DNA of 64,000 nt, taken from Dactylorhiza incarnata (lineage: Eukaryota > Streptophyta > Magnoliopsida > Asparagales > Orchidaceae). The notes under the pieces were generated by a model that was not told the DNA's origin, ran no database searches, and worked only from the letters and a program-made list of their open reading frames with translations. How positions within the stretch are numbered: the first letter of the stretch is position 1; each line of letters opens with the position of its first letter. The DNA is taken from contig JAWHQI010000170.1 of the NCBI GenBank assembly GCA_033032865.1, forward strand, positions 307,001-371,000, in the 5' to 3' direction. The translations under genes were made by a program, and so were the position numbers. This document shows, one piece after another, positions 24,801-33,560 of the stretch.

Positions 24801-26878
24801 AACATTGGAAATCTTGTTGTCATGTCACATTTCACCTCTGGAAGGATATTTAACAAGTTTGAATTCACTAGCATGATACCTCCTTCATATTTGAGATTCA
24901 GATTATTAATTAATGAATTTTTATAGAGGTCAAAATTATATGAAACATGCTTGGATTCTGACCATTCCTTATTACATCCATTATGAATCTATGATAAAAA
25001 TTGGAAGTCATTTGGAAGCAATTTGACCAAGGTTCCATCATAGGAATCTAAGTTAGTTATTTGTCGTGGTCTGCGGATAGTGAAAACTCATTATGATGAT
25101 TAGGTTAATAAAATCACATAGGAAATCAGTGAGAATTGGATTATAACAAGAGATGAGTATAGACCACTTAGAAGATGAAGATTCTTGAGAGTTGAGCACC
25201 ATTCAAGAGAATGGTTGCTTAGAAATGGGAGAAACATAAATCATGAAAACACCTAAATCATAAAGAGTAATAAGAGGATGGAACTTTAGGTTAGGATAGT
25301 CACCAACAATATTAATTGTCCTGGAAAGGGGTTGGGCATCATCCCATCACATACCCTAGTACCTTGCGAACCCTTCACCGGGTAGCCCTCGGGAAGTCCA
25401 GGATTCACCCTAAACTTCCAAGTACAACAATAACTAGACTAGAGTAGTCTAATTAGGTGGTTAAATGACATGGTAGACCACATCCCGAGTTGGGGATGAG
25501 AGATTGTATATCAGGACGGGATTGTCCTGCGAGCTGGAGGCTCGGGTGATAGTTTTATTCAGGACGGGTTAGTCCTGGAGCTGGAGGCTCGGGTGGTGAC
25601 AAATTGCATGTGCATAAAAACATTTAGTGGCGGGTCTTCGGTACGGGCCGGTCGTCACACTGACGGCAGTACGTTGACTTAGGCGGGTGTGAGGTTGAGG
25701 GGCCAGTAGGTTGTTTATACTGCGGTCTGGAGGACGATCCCCAATAGGACGCACACCCGGCCTTTAAGACTGGTAGGTTCCAGCAAAGAGTATGCAAGAC
25801 TCTAGAGAGCACCTAGGACGTGTACAGAGGCGTATGGGAGGTCTAGGCCTGGTAATGTGTATACCCACCTAGGGGTGGAGACGCTCGCTCCACCGCTGCC
25901 GTAGCCACAACGGCGGTACCAAAGAGTTTAGCTAACTCCGAAAAGTGGGAACTAAAGGTCTGTGATCACAGAGTCGTGTGGGTGAGTTGCACTTGTATGA
26001 ATCATATCATAGCATGCATAACATATCATACGTAAACCTAGAACATAATTGCAGACCCTCATCATATAAATTAGTACGGGCTCTTTTATATGATAAGTTA
26101 CATTTCCGGAAACCTTAACTTATAAGTTTGTATGGGCATTCATATAAGTTAAGGTACTCATGTGATGGTAGTGTAGAATTATTTGTTTACTTGTTGTACT
26201 TGCGCGCATTGCTTTACCATTTACTTCTTTTACTGCTCTTTACTGCTCTTACCTGTTTATACTGCTAGAGTAGTGCTTGCCTATATATACATTGCTAGCT
26301 TAGTTTTCCCTGTCACCTGCTTTTGTTTACTTCACTTTGTTGTCCTCCGCTTCTTCCTCCCGCTCGGTGCCTAAGAGTCGCGGGGGGAGGCGGGGACAAA
26401 ATCGGCTTAGTCTTTATGGCTAACGGTCGGTTGTGACCGTAGGAGTTTGAGGAGCTGGAGCAGCCGCACGACCAGTCAGGACATGATGGCAGGATCTGGA
26501 GAGCAGAAGTCGCGCAGTACTTCTGCCACAAGACAGGTGTTTGAAGATTTGAGAGTTTGTTTAGCTTCCGCATAGATGTAGAGTGAAAGAGTGAGATTTT
26601 GTTCTACTTTGGATATGTACCGGGCATAAGCCCTTTTACTCTTTCATTTATTGTACTCATTGATGGACAATTTACATTTGGATGTATATATACAGATGAG
26701 TGTGATTGTGGACTTGTTTACTTATTTTCTTCTTATTCTTGTTGGCCTAGTTGACCGTTCTTGCCGGCAGGATCGGCGTCTTGCGGAAACGGCTAACTCG
26801 TGTGTTAGCGTCATCGTAAGGCGGCGGTTCTGGGCATAAGATCCGGGAACTCTCCTGGTGCGGGAGAGGGATCTTACA
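21831..26878 (+). mobile_element. Solo LTR, 5048 bp
   Basis: Ends TGTAACATCCC and GGGATCTTACA with the perfect duplication CCACA (21826-21830; 26879-26883). Removal joins the transposase frame (NTSGSCG then ATFHIM). There is no gag, pol, PBS or second LTR in it, so it reads as one very long LTR. It holds TTGACC/GGTCAA-rich sequence (22000-22450), a GCC-rich patch (22925), a 156-bp tandem repeat, and a GC-rich 3' part with TATATATAC near 26283. Confidence 0.8.
24270..24740. repeat. 156-bp tandem repeat, three copies
   Basis: The units start at 24270, 24426 and 24582 with CATTTTRTCACCCCTTT and share most of their sequence (for example GATAAATAGAAATTGTGGG). The period is exactly 156 bp. It lies inside the 5-kb LTR. 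Confidence 0.9.
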
Positions 26879-27704
26879 CCACAGCTGCCAGAGGTGTTCG
26901 ACTTCTTGCACATGTATCGAGCACTGATAGAAAATGCAGTGGTTTCGATGCAATCTACAACTCGCGGGGCAATGAATTGCTTGCGGGGAAGAAAGCCGAC
27001 TTTGTTGCAAGATGGGCATGCACCTGCTGCCACATTGACGTCGTACTGCCGTTCTGAATCGATCACGAGCAACGGTTTCAACAGATACGCATTCATATCA
27101 GGAAGTTTGTTCCACAGTGGCACGGGCGGATCGATTCGGATAGGAGGGTGCATGCCATCCTCCATCGTTTTCAGTTGTATTTTGATCCAATCATCTGTTC
27201 AACGTGCCAGATTGCTTGCCACAAATGCACGGCTCACTAGTGGGGCGGTCAAATGCTAACGAATAGAATGGAGGTATTTTCTTCGGAATCGATTCGGGTG
27301 AAATTTCAGGGCAGCGATGAACTAGGGTCTCTTCTGATCGTTGTGTTTTCGCAATGTCCCGCAGCAGAAGGTCAATACCATTCATTGCAATAAATGACGA
27401 ACAGACAGACAATCTAGTAATTATAACCAAAATTAAGATTAGTAAAAAGGATGAGTATACAAAACGGATCCGGATCCCTGGAGTTCATGCTGGAACTCCG
27501 TAGTGGAGTTTCACCAACGGTTATGAGATAGATTTTTAAATGGCCTTTTTGGCACCCTTCAACACAGTTAGTTTTATTTTTAAGCATCATAACTATCTCA
27601 TATATGTTTTATATTATGAATCGATACGCCCAATAGAGGTGAATGAGAGCATCATTCATGATTACCAAGCATGAGGTCATTCATTGACTAACGGGGGAAC
27701 CAAA

Positions 27705-28030
27705 GGATCTCCAAAGGATCTCCGCGGAGAAGCACTGGATCTCCGCGGAAAACTGTATGTTCTCCGCGGAGAACCTTTGGATCTCCGCGGAGAACCTTTG
27801 GATCTCCGCGGAGATCTCTTGGGTTCTCCGCGGAGAACCTATGGATCTCCGAGGAGATCTTTTTGGTTCTCCGCGAAGACCTGGCTCCGCTCCTCGGAAA
27901 TCCAATGGTCTCCGCGGAGAACCCAAGAGATCTCCGTGGAGATCCAAAGGTTCTCCGCGGAGATCCAACGGTTCTCCACAGAGAAGGATTCGGGGTTCTC
28001 CGCGGAGATCCAAGGGTTCTCTGCAAAGGA
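27705..28030. repeat. Palindrome array C (core CTCCGCGGAG), about 13 units
   Basis: About thirteen copies of GATCTCCGCGGAGA-like units with ~22-bp period, separated by 'accttt(g)' linkers. It starts about 270 bp upstream of the transposase N-terminus and forms the right-hand subterminal region of the DNA transposon. Confidence 0.85.
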
Positions 28031-28182
28031 GGTTTACACTCTCCTTCCTTGGACAACAATGACCGAGAATATGGAAACCCTAAAAAAAGATAATGACAGA
28101 GAAGATGTACAAAATGGAGATGAATCTCGAGCCTAGGATCTCTTGTGTCGTGAGTCGGGGAACGCGCGCCGGAGAGTCCTTG

Positions 28183-30056
28183 TGTAAGACCCCAAATAGC
28201 ATGTGCACCCAAAATACCAAAAATGAGCATGAGCTGAATTAAGGGTGCTAGCGCCAGGCGCTAGTGCTAGCGCCGGCGGCAGCGCACCCGTTGAGACGTC
28301 GAGGCATCGAGACGTCGAGCTGTCGATAGCGCCAGGCGCTAGCGATAGCGCCGACGCTAGCAGCTCTTAGCGGTACCGACTCAGGGCTAGCGCCAGGCGC
28401 TAGCCACTAGCGTCGGCGGCAGCGCTAAATCTTAAATAACCTCAATCCCGACTTTTCAGCCATTTTTCTCTGAAATCCTTTGAAGATCTGAGGGCAGAGA
28501 GCTGGGAGAAAGGAAGGAGAGCCGTTGGATTCGCGCTTTCATCGTGCCAGGAGGGAGGTTAGTGAAGAAGCGTCTGCGTGCGTGTGCCACCGCGGATTCC
28601 AGCCATCTCCCTCTCAATTCTATGGCACCAAAACGGCCTACAAGGGTAACGATTCTCCTCCTTAATCATTGGACATGTACGTCCTTTGATTTGCATGCGT
28701 TTTGGAATACTTCTACTAATTAGTAGATCGGCTATTCCGGTGGGTTGAAGTGATTTCCCCACAAATTGCATATAGAGTCTGAAACGGTATTACGGACATA
28801 GGCATGCTGTGTGAAGCCCATCCGGACAGGTCGAGCCGGATTGGTGATGATTAGTGCGTGTAAAGTGCCGGAAACAATTCTGTGTACGTGCTGTGATTCG
28901 GGTCATGTGACTGTTGTTGTACAGAAAATAGGACCTGGAGGTGTTTCCCAGGCTGTACCCGAAATTTGGTGGCAGAACTGAGTTCTATCACTAGCGCCGG
29001 GCGCTAGCGTTAGCGCCGGCGGTACCTCCAGGTGAGCTACCAGTGTTGTTATCTGGAGGTGGTTTCCCAGAGGTGGCAGTACAGATTTCTGTTACCAGTG
29101 CCGGGCAGAACTAAGTTCTGTTGCTAGTGCCAGGCGCTAGCGTTAGCGTCGGCGATAGCGCCTAGCACAATGTGTGTGCTTCCGTGCTACCTAAAGTCCT
29201 GGAAATTGGATGTGTAGCAGGCAAAGCTGTGGAACTTGCAAACCCCAGCTTTAAGAAATGGGTATTGGGTGAAGCTTACTCGTATCGCATATATCGCGAT
29301 GATTGAGCACGGGCCTAGCTGAACCAAACCCCCTATAGTGGTGGTGTAGAGGTCGCCCCTCGTTGCACCGGGCTATGGAAGAGTGCCGTAACTTCGTTTA
29401 CGGGCTAGCTCAATTTGCTTGTCTAAGTTGAAATAGGACTTAGCGTAAGGGCGTAACTCAGGGAGTATGCCAAAGTGTGCCTTGAGAGCACGAAGCGGGT
29501 GGCTTGGTTTGCCTCCGTTGGTGTTGTTTGTGGATATATATATGCTGCTGACTCTTACTTGCAGGGAAGGAGCACCGCCGCCCCGAGTGTGGGGCGGGGT
29601 CATTATAAATCTTGGTCAGCTAAAGCTGACCGGTTGCTTGTTTTCCCACCAATTGGTGCATTTGCTTATACAGGTCCCGGTGAGACTAGCGGGAGATAGC
29701 GGGCTGAAGCCCCTTCTGCTGTGCTGTGCTGGCCCTTGAAGGCCAAAGCTTTTGTTTACTTTTGTTCATGTGTGGCCGGCCTGCGTGCCGATGTTTGGAA
29801 GCCACTTAGATCATGTAAACAAACTCATGTAAATAACTCTTGTTGTATTTCATTCCTAGTAGTACTGTGGACTTGTTATAAACTGGTTTTAAATGAAATT
29901 CTAATTATGCTTCCGTTGTGACTCTGATGCTGAGGGAGTTATATTTATAACTGTTTAGACACTAATTTTAGTAACGCGCTCTTCTGTTCATTTCATATGG
30001 CGTGGGGTCCCGGCCGGACCTACTGTTATATGCTATGTAACAGGGAGGGTGTTACA
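28183..30056. mobile_element. Solo LTR, 1874 bp
   Basis: Ends TGTAAGACCCC and GGGTGTTACA with the perfect duplication CCTTG (28178-28182; 30057-30061). No coding domain. It carries repeated near-palindromes of the type TAGCGCC(A/G)GGCGCTAG at 28250-28430 and 28990-29165. It is inserted in the large LTR. Confidence 0.85.
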
Positions 30057-30119
30057 CCTTGTAATCTGGCCGGAGTCGATGGGGGAGGCGGCGCCGGAGA
30101 GCAATAGCGGGGAGCGCTG

Positions 30120-30132
30120 CGAGAGAGAGAGA

Positions 30133-30186
<54 letters not shown>
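30120..30186. repeat. (GA)n microsatellite
   Basis: About 65 bases of almost pure GA dinucleotides in the large LTR. Confidence 0.95.
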
Positions 30187-30187
<1 letters not shown>

Positions 30188-30391
30188 TGAGTGCGAAAGA
30201 GAGTGACGGGAGAGAAGCTGAATGGGCGCGGGATTGATGGGAGAGGGAGAGATGGTGTTTTATATTTTTAATGTTTATTATGAATATTTTATTAATAAAA
30301 TCGGATTCAGTCTACCAGAGTGAGGCCCAACCCGGGGCGGCGGCTTGCCTCTGGGAGGTGGGAAGAGGGAGGGAAGAGGTTCCACCTGAGA

Positions 30392-30412
30392 GGGGGGGGG
30401 GGGGGGGGGGGG
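30392..30412. repeat. 21-base poly-G tract
   Basis: G run in a G-rich part of the large LTR; further runs at 30541-30550 (G10) and 30779-30791 (G13). Confidence 0.7.
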
Positions 30413-30637
30413 CTCTGGAGGTTGATGGTCGTGCGGCCATGGAGGGGGAGAGGCGGTGGAGGCTCGGGCAGGGGGTGCTCAGGCGGGTGGCTGGCCGGCG
30501 GGGGAGGGGGAGGTGGCTGGGAGGTGTGAATGGCAAGGGAGGGGGGGGGGTCTGGTTCTTTTTATAGGGGAGGAGGGAGGCCTCCCTCCCTTTATTCCCG
30601 ATGCGGGACTAAAGGGAGGGCGGGTGGGGGGAGATAT

Positions 30638-30638
<1 letters not shown>

Positions 30639-30674
<36 letters not shown>
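30639..30674. repeat. 36-base poly-C tract
   Basis: The longest homopolymer in the window, between 'gatatt' and 'tccactaccc'. Confidence 0.7.
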
Positions 30675-30677
<3 letters not shown>

Positions 30678-30899
30678 ACTACCCTATAGGGCTGCCCACC
30701 CATGGGCAGCCCTCCTCCCCTTGAGGGAGGAGTCCCCTTACTTCCCCCCTTTTTTTCTTTTCCAAGAAAATCAAGCTTGGGGGGGGGGGGGTGACCAAGG
30801 TCAACTCATGGTGGGGTCCCCCATGGTCCCGGGGGTCCATTAGGGTTTACTGGGGTCGATTCCGAGTTTGTGTGCTTCGTATTTCGTACGTTGTGTCGG

Positions 30900-31690
30900 G
30901 GCAGTTTGCATAACCTTAAATGGACATATTTTCCGTATGACCTTGGATCAGAGTGCATCGAGTTCCGTGGCGTTCGTACGGACTATACGAGTCTAACGGA
31001 ACTGACGGGAGTCAAATCGGAGTATGTTTGGTCACTTATTTATAATGACGTGGTTGCGACGCGCTACACTACCCAAAACGGTCATTTTCCCTAAACGACC
31101 TCGGATCGGGGTGCAACGAATTTCGTTGCGCTCGTATTGGTCATACAAGTCTAACGGAACTAACAGAGGTCAGATCGGAGTAAGTTTGGTCACCATTCCA
31201 CAACATTGTGGTTGTGACGCGCTGCGCTACTCAAAACGGTCATTTTCCCTAAACGACCTTGGATCAGGGTGCAACGAATTCCGTTGCGCTCGTATTGGTC
31301 ATACGAGTCTAACGGAACTGACGGATGTCAGATCAGAGTATGTTTGGTCACTATTCCATAATAGTGTGGTTGTGACGCGCTACGCTACTCAAAACAGTCG
31401 TTTTTCTTAAACGACCTCTGATCGGGGTGCAACGAATTCTGTTGCGCTCGTATTGGTCATACGAGTCTAACAGAACCGACGGAGGTCAGATCGAAGTACG
31501 TTTGGTCACTATTCCACAATAGTGTGGTTGTGATGCGATATGCTACTCGAAACGGTCGTTTTCCCTAAACGACCTCGGATCGGGGTGCAACGAACTCCGT
31601 TGCGCTCGTATTGGTCATACGAGTCTAACGGAACTAACGGAGGTTAGCTCAGAGTTTCCTAGCACAGTATCCCCTAATTGTGTTACTTCC
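30900..31690. repeat. 158-bp tandem repeat, five copies
   Basis: AAACGACC(T) recurs at 31093, 31251, 31409 and 31567 (exactly 158 bp) with a diverged first copy near 30935. Units share GGTGCAACGAATTCCGTTGC. It lies in the 5' part of the large LTR (minus orientation). Confidence 0.9.
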
Positions 31691-31763
31691 TACCTTTGGG
31701 GTCTACTTTTATTGGGTCCGCTAGGGTCTAGGGACCCAATAAAAGTTGGGATGTTACATTAGC

Positions 31764-32669
31764 TGCTGCTTTAGCTGCCCGAACGCCTCCTCACACTCTT
31801 CAGACCACTTGAAGTCGACGTTCTTCCGGAGAGTCTGGAAGAACGGAGAGCACTTCTCCCCTGCCTTTGATAGGAAGCGGCTAAGGCCAGCCAGCCTTCC
31901 GGTCAACCTCTGGACTTCCTGGGTGCTCTTCGACGAGGTCATCTCCAAAATGTCCTTGACCTTGTCAGGATTAGGCTCTACTCCCTCCGGAGTGAGGAGA
32001 TGCCACAAGAACTTCTCTCTTCCTGCCTCGAACACACATTTCTCAGGATTGAGCCTCATCTTGAACCTTCGGAGAGTTGCGAAGGTTTCTTCTAGGTCGA
32101 TAACGTGCTCCTGGGCACTCTTGCTCTTTAACAAGAGATCATCTACGTACACTTCCATATTCCTCCCCTTTTGCTCCTTGAAAAATTGATTCATCATGCG
32201 CTGGTAGGTGGCTCCCACGTTCTTCAAACCGAAAGACAACATTTTGTAGCTATAACAGCCATCTACAGTGATGAAGGAAACATCACGACAATCAGGGGGG
32301 ATGCATCCGAATTTGGTGGTACCCTGAAAACACATCAAGAAAGCTCATCATGGAAAAACCGACGGCGAAATCAACTAGAGCGTCGATTCGAGGCAAGGTA
32401 TAACAATCCTTTGGGCAAGCTTTATTCAGTAATGAAAAGTCAATACACATTCTCCAGCCCCCTCTGGGCGTCTTCACCAATACAATATTCGAGACCCAAC
32501 CTAGATACTGGATCTCTGACATAAAGCATGCCTCAAGCAGCTTCCTCACTTCCTCCCTGATAGGTTCGTTCTGCAAGTCGGCACTTGACCTCTTCTTCTG
32601 CCGGATGGGCTTGGATGTCGGATCCAGGTTGAGATGATGGTATGCAACCTCTGGGTCGATCCCAGGCAT
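31764..32669 (-). pseudogene. Tat reverse transcriptase (N-terminal and catalytic part), degenerate
   Basis: The minus strand encodes the RT fingers and palm: PRGGWRMCIDFSLLNKACPKD, then FLDVFSGYHQI with the first catalytic Asp, and after a frameshift near 32300 SYKMLSFGLKNVGATYQRMM and the YVDD box (VYVDDLLLKS), then the thumb/connection to KQQL. A TAG separates it from the protease frame at 32667-32669 (AWSAA then MPGIDP). The domain is cut at 31763 by the large LTR block and continues at 9082. It makes cDNA from element RNA when functional. Confidence 0.88.
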
Positions 32670-33560
32670 CTAAGCTGCACTCCAGGCGAAGATGTCAACA
32701 TTCTCTTGCAGACATGCCGCCATCTCAATCTTCTCCCCAGTCTTCAGGGATCCTCCTATCTTCAGCAGCCCAGGTACTCCTGCCTCTGAGAGTACCTCGA
32801 TTTCTTCCACCACCTCCGCTGCTTCCAGCCTTGCCATCCACTCCAACACCTTCTCCATCTCTTCAGCGTCTGCCATCCAGTTGATAGTGTTAACCGCACT
32901 GAGATAGCATTCGCGAGCGGCTCTTGGATCGCTCCTGATCCTCACCTGAACCTCCCCTTGACAGTACTTCAGGCACTGATTGTAGGAGGACGGGATGACC
33001 TTGAAGAATTTGATGAGCGGCCTCCCGAAGATCGCCTTGTAACAGCTCGGGGCATCGACGATGACGAATCTACACTTGATGGAGGTGCCACCGAGTGTTA
33101 CAAGCAAATCTACCCCTCCCTCCACCTCTTTACTCTCTCCCGAGAAGCCAAAGAGGGGACCATCCGGAGTCGTGACCCTTCCTGGCTCAATTCCCAATCC
33201 ATCGAACGTCTTCTTGAAGATAACGTTCATGGAGCTACCGTTATCAACCAAGATCCTGTCGACGGTGAAGTCCTCTACTGCATCTTGAATCACGAGGGCA
33301 TCATGGAAGGGATTCTCATTCCGCAGCATGCCCTCCTTTGAGAAAGTGATCTCCTCCAACGGGGGCGGTGCCTGTGAGGTCGAAGAGACACTCCTGCGAT
33401 AGATCTGATGGAGGCTTCCCTTGCGGGAAGCTCCAAGCCCTGCTCCCCCGTGAATCACTCTTATGACACTTCCTCCTACTCCTCCTGGTCCCTGGACGAC
33501 CTCTCCTCGACCTCCTTGGTCGACTCTATCCTCATTCCTCCTTCGAGCGACAGCTGGCAA
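32670..33560 (-). CDS. Tat retroviral-type aspartic protease region
   Basis: An open frame of 296 codons that overlaps the end of gag. It contains DRILVDNGSSMNVIF, the Asp-Asn-Gly-Ser version of the protease active site usual in Tat elements, followed by the flap and LVTLGG. C-terminal to this is the linker before RT (KTGEKIEMAACLQENVDIFAW). It would process the Gag-Pol polyprotein. The frame is intact here, but the polyprotein as a whole is not. Confidence 0.8.
   Translation of the reverse strand: MPAVARRRNEDRVDQGGRGEVVQGPGGVGGSVIRVIHGGAGLGASRKGSLHQIYRRSVSSTSQAPPPLEEITFSKEGMLRNENPFHDALVIQDAVEDFTVDRILVDNGSSMNVIFKKTFDGLGIEPGRVTTPDGPLFGFSGESKEVEGGVDLLVTLGGTSIKCRFVIVDAPSCYKAIFGRPLIKFFKVIPSSYNQCLKYCQGEVQVRIRSDPRAARECYLSAVNTINWMADAEEMEKVLEWMARLEAAEVVEEIEVLSEAGVPGLLKIGGSLKTGEKIEMAACLQENVDIFAWSAA

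Larger units (their letters stand above)
18757..27430 (-). pseudogene. DDE-type DNA transposase-like gene with zinc ribbon and SANT/Myb-like segment, degenerate
   Basis: Minus-strand segments in order: N-terminus 27430-27191; zinc-ribbon region 27165-26884 joined after the LTR to 21825-21564 (GACPSCNKVGFL...ARYMCKKSNTSGSCG, then ATFHIMDEAKTEKLIP), resembling the DUF6729 type; 21548-21072 with HLSADHHHNVSGRMKL...VDGLHSVMNERQQILSHQF, a plausible first-Asp strand of a DDE nuclease; 21189-20707 with YLDKCCDDW and IFVLLDNHHLITRY, a plausible second-Asp region; 20568-19759; 19746-19000 with a SANT/Myb-like IHWTKVVALAY...KEIQNRWEYLGRLKRKG; C-terminus ending at 18757. Frameshifts separate several segments and a 5-kb LTR splits it. 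The superfamily is uncertain (KDZ/Zisupton-like is one possibility). Confidence 0.55.
12292..28159 (-). mobile_element. DNA transposon with transposase and Ulp1 peptidase genes and palindrome arrays (ends approximate)
   Basis: In minus-strand order: palindrome array C (28030-27705), DDE-type transposase gene (27430-18757), array B (18690-18525), plant-mobile-domain/Ulp1 gene (18425-12816), array A (12615-12322). The arrays share a unit found nowhere else in the window. GAACGCG occurs just outside both ends (12285-12291 and 28160-28166), a possible 7-bp target duplication, but I see no clear terminal inverted repeat, so the ends are provisional. Removing four later insertions (13257-14990, 15428-16199, 16962-17620, 21831-26878) leaves about 7.6 kb. 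Plant DNA transposons of several superfamilies are known to carry Ulp1 genes; which superfamily this is remains open. Confidence 0.6.
9083..31758 (-). mobile_element. Large LTR insertion (probably a ~4.9-kb solo LTR) carrying further nested elements
   Basis: Plus-strand ends are TGTAAGCCCC (9083) and GGGATGTTACA (31758), flanked by the perfect 5-bp duplication TTAGC (9078-9082 and 31759-31763). Removing it rejoins the Tat RT frame. Subtracting the DNA transposon (~12292-28166) and the 28183-30056 solo LTR leaves about 4.9 kb without any gag or pol, the size of the solo LTR at 21831-26878, whose ends (TGTAACATCCC...CTTACA) match in the opposite orientation. Internal features include four GAC(C/A)AGT(G/A)C(G/A)AGACTGGAG motifs (10401-10582), GC-rich sequence at 11360-12160 and a 158-bp tandem array. 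A complete element reduced by deletion is the alternative. Confidence 0.7.

Noticed and set aside
27684..28136. Frames over the palindrome array C (repeated 'SPRR/DLRGE' peptides)
   Set aside because: The frames follow from the 22-bp repeat on both strands; same for arrays A and B.
12285..28166. GAACGCG on both sides as proof of the DNA transposon ends
   Set aside because: Kept only as a hint: it is seven bases in CG-rich sequence and no terminal inverted repeat could be matched to it.
30049..30237. Arg/Glu-rich frame
   Set aside because: It is a translation of the (GA)n microsatellite.
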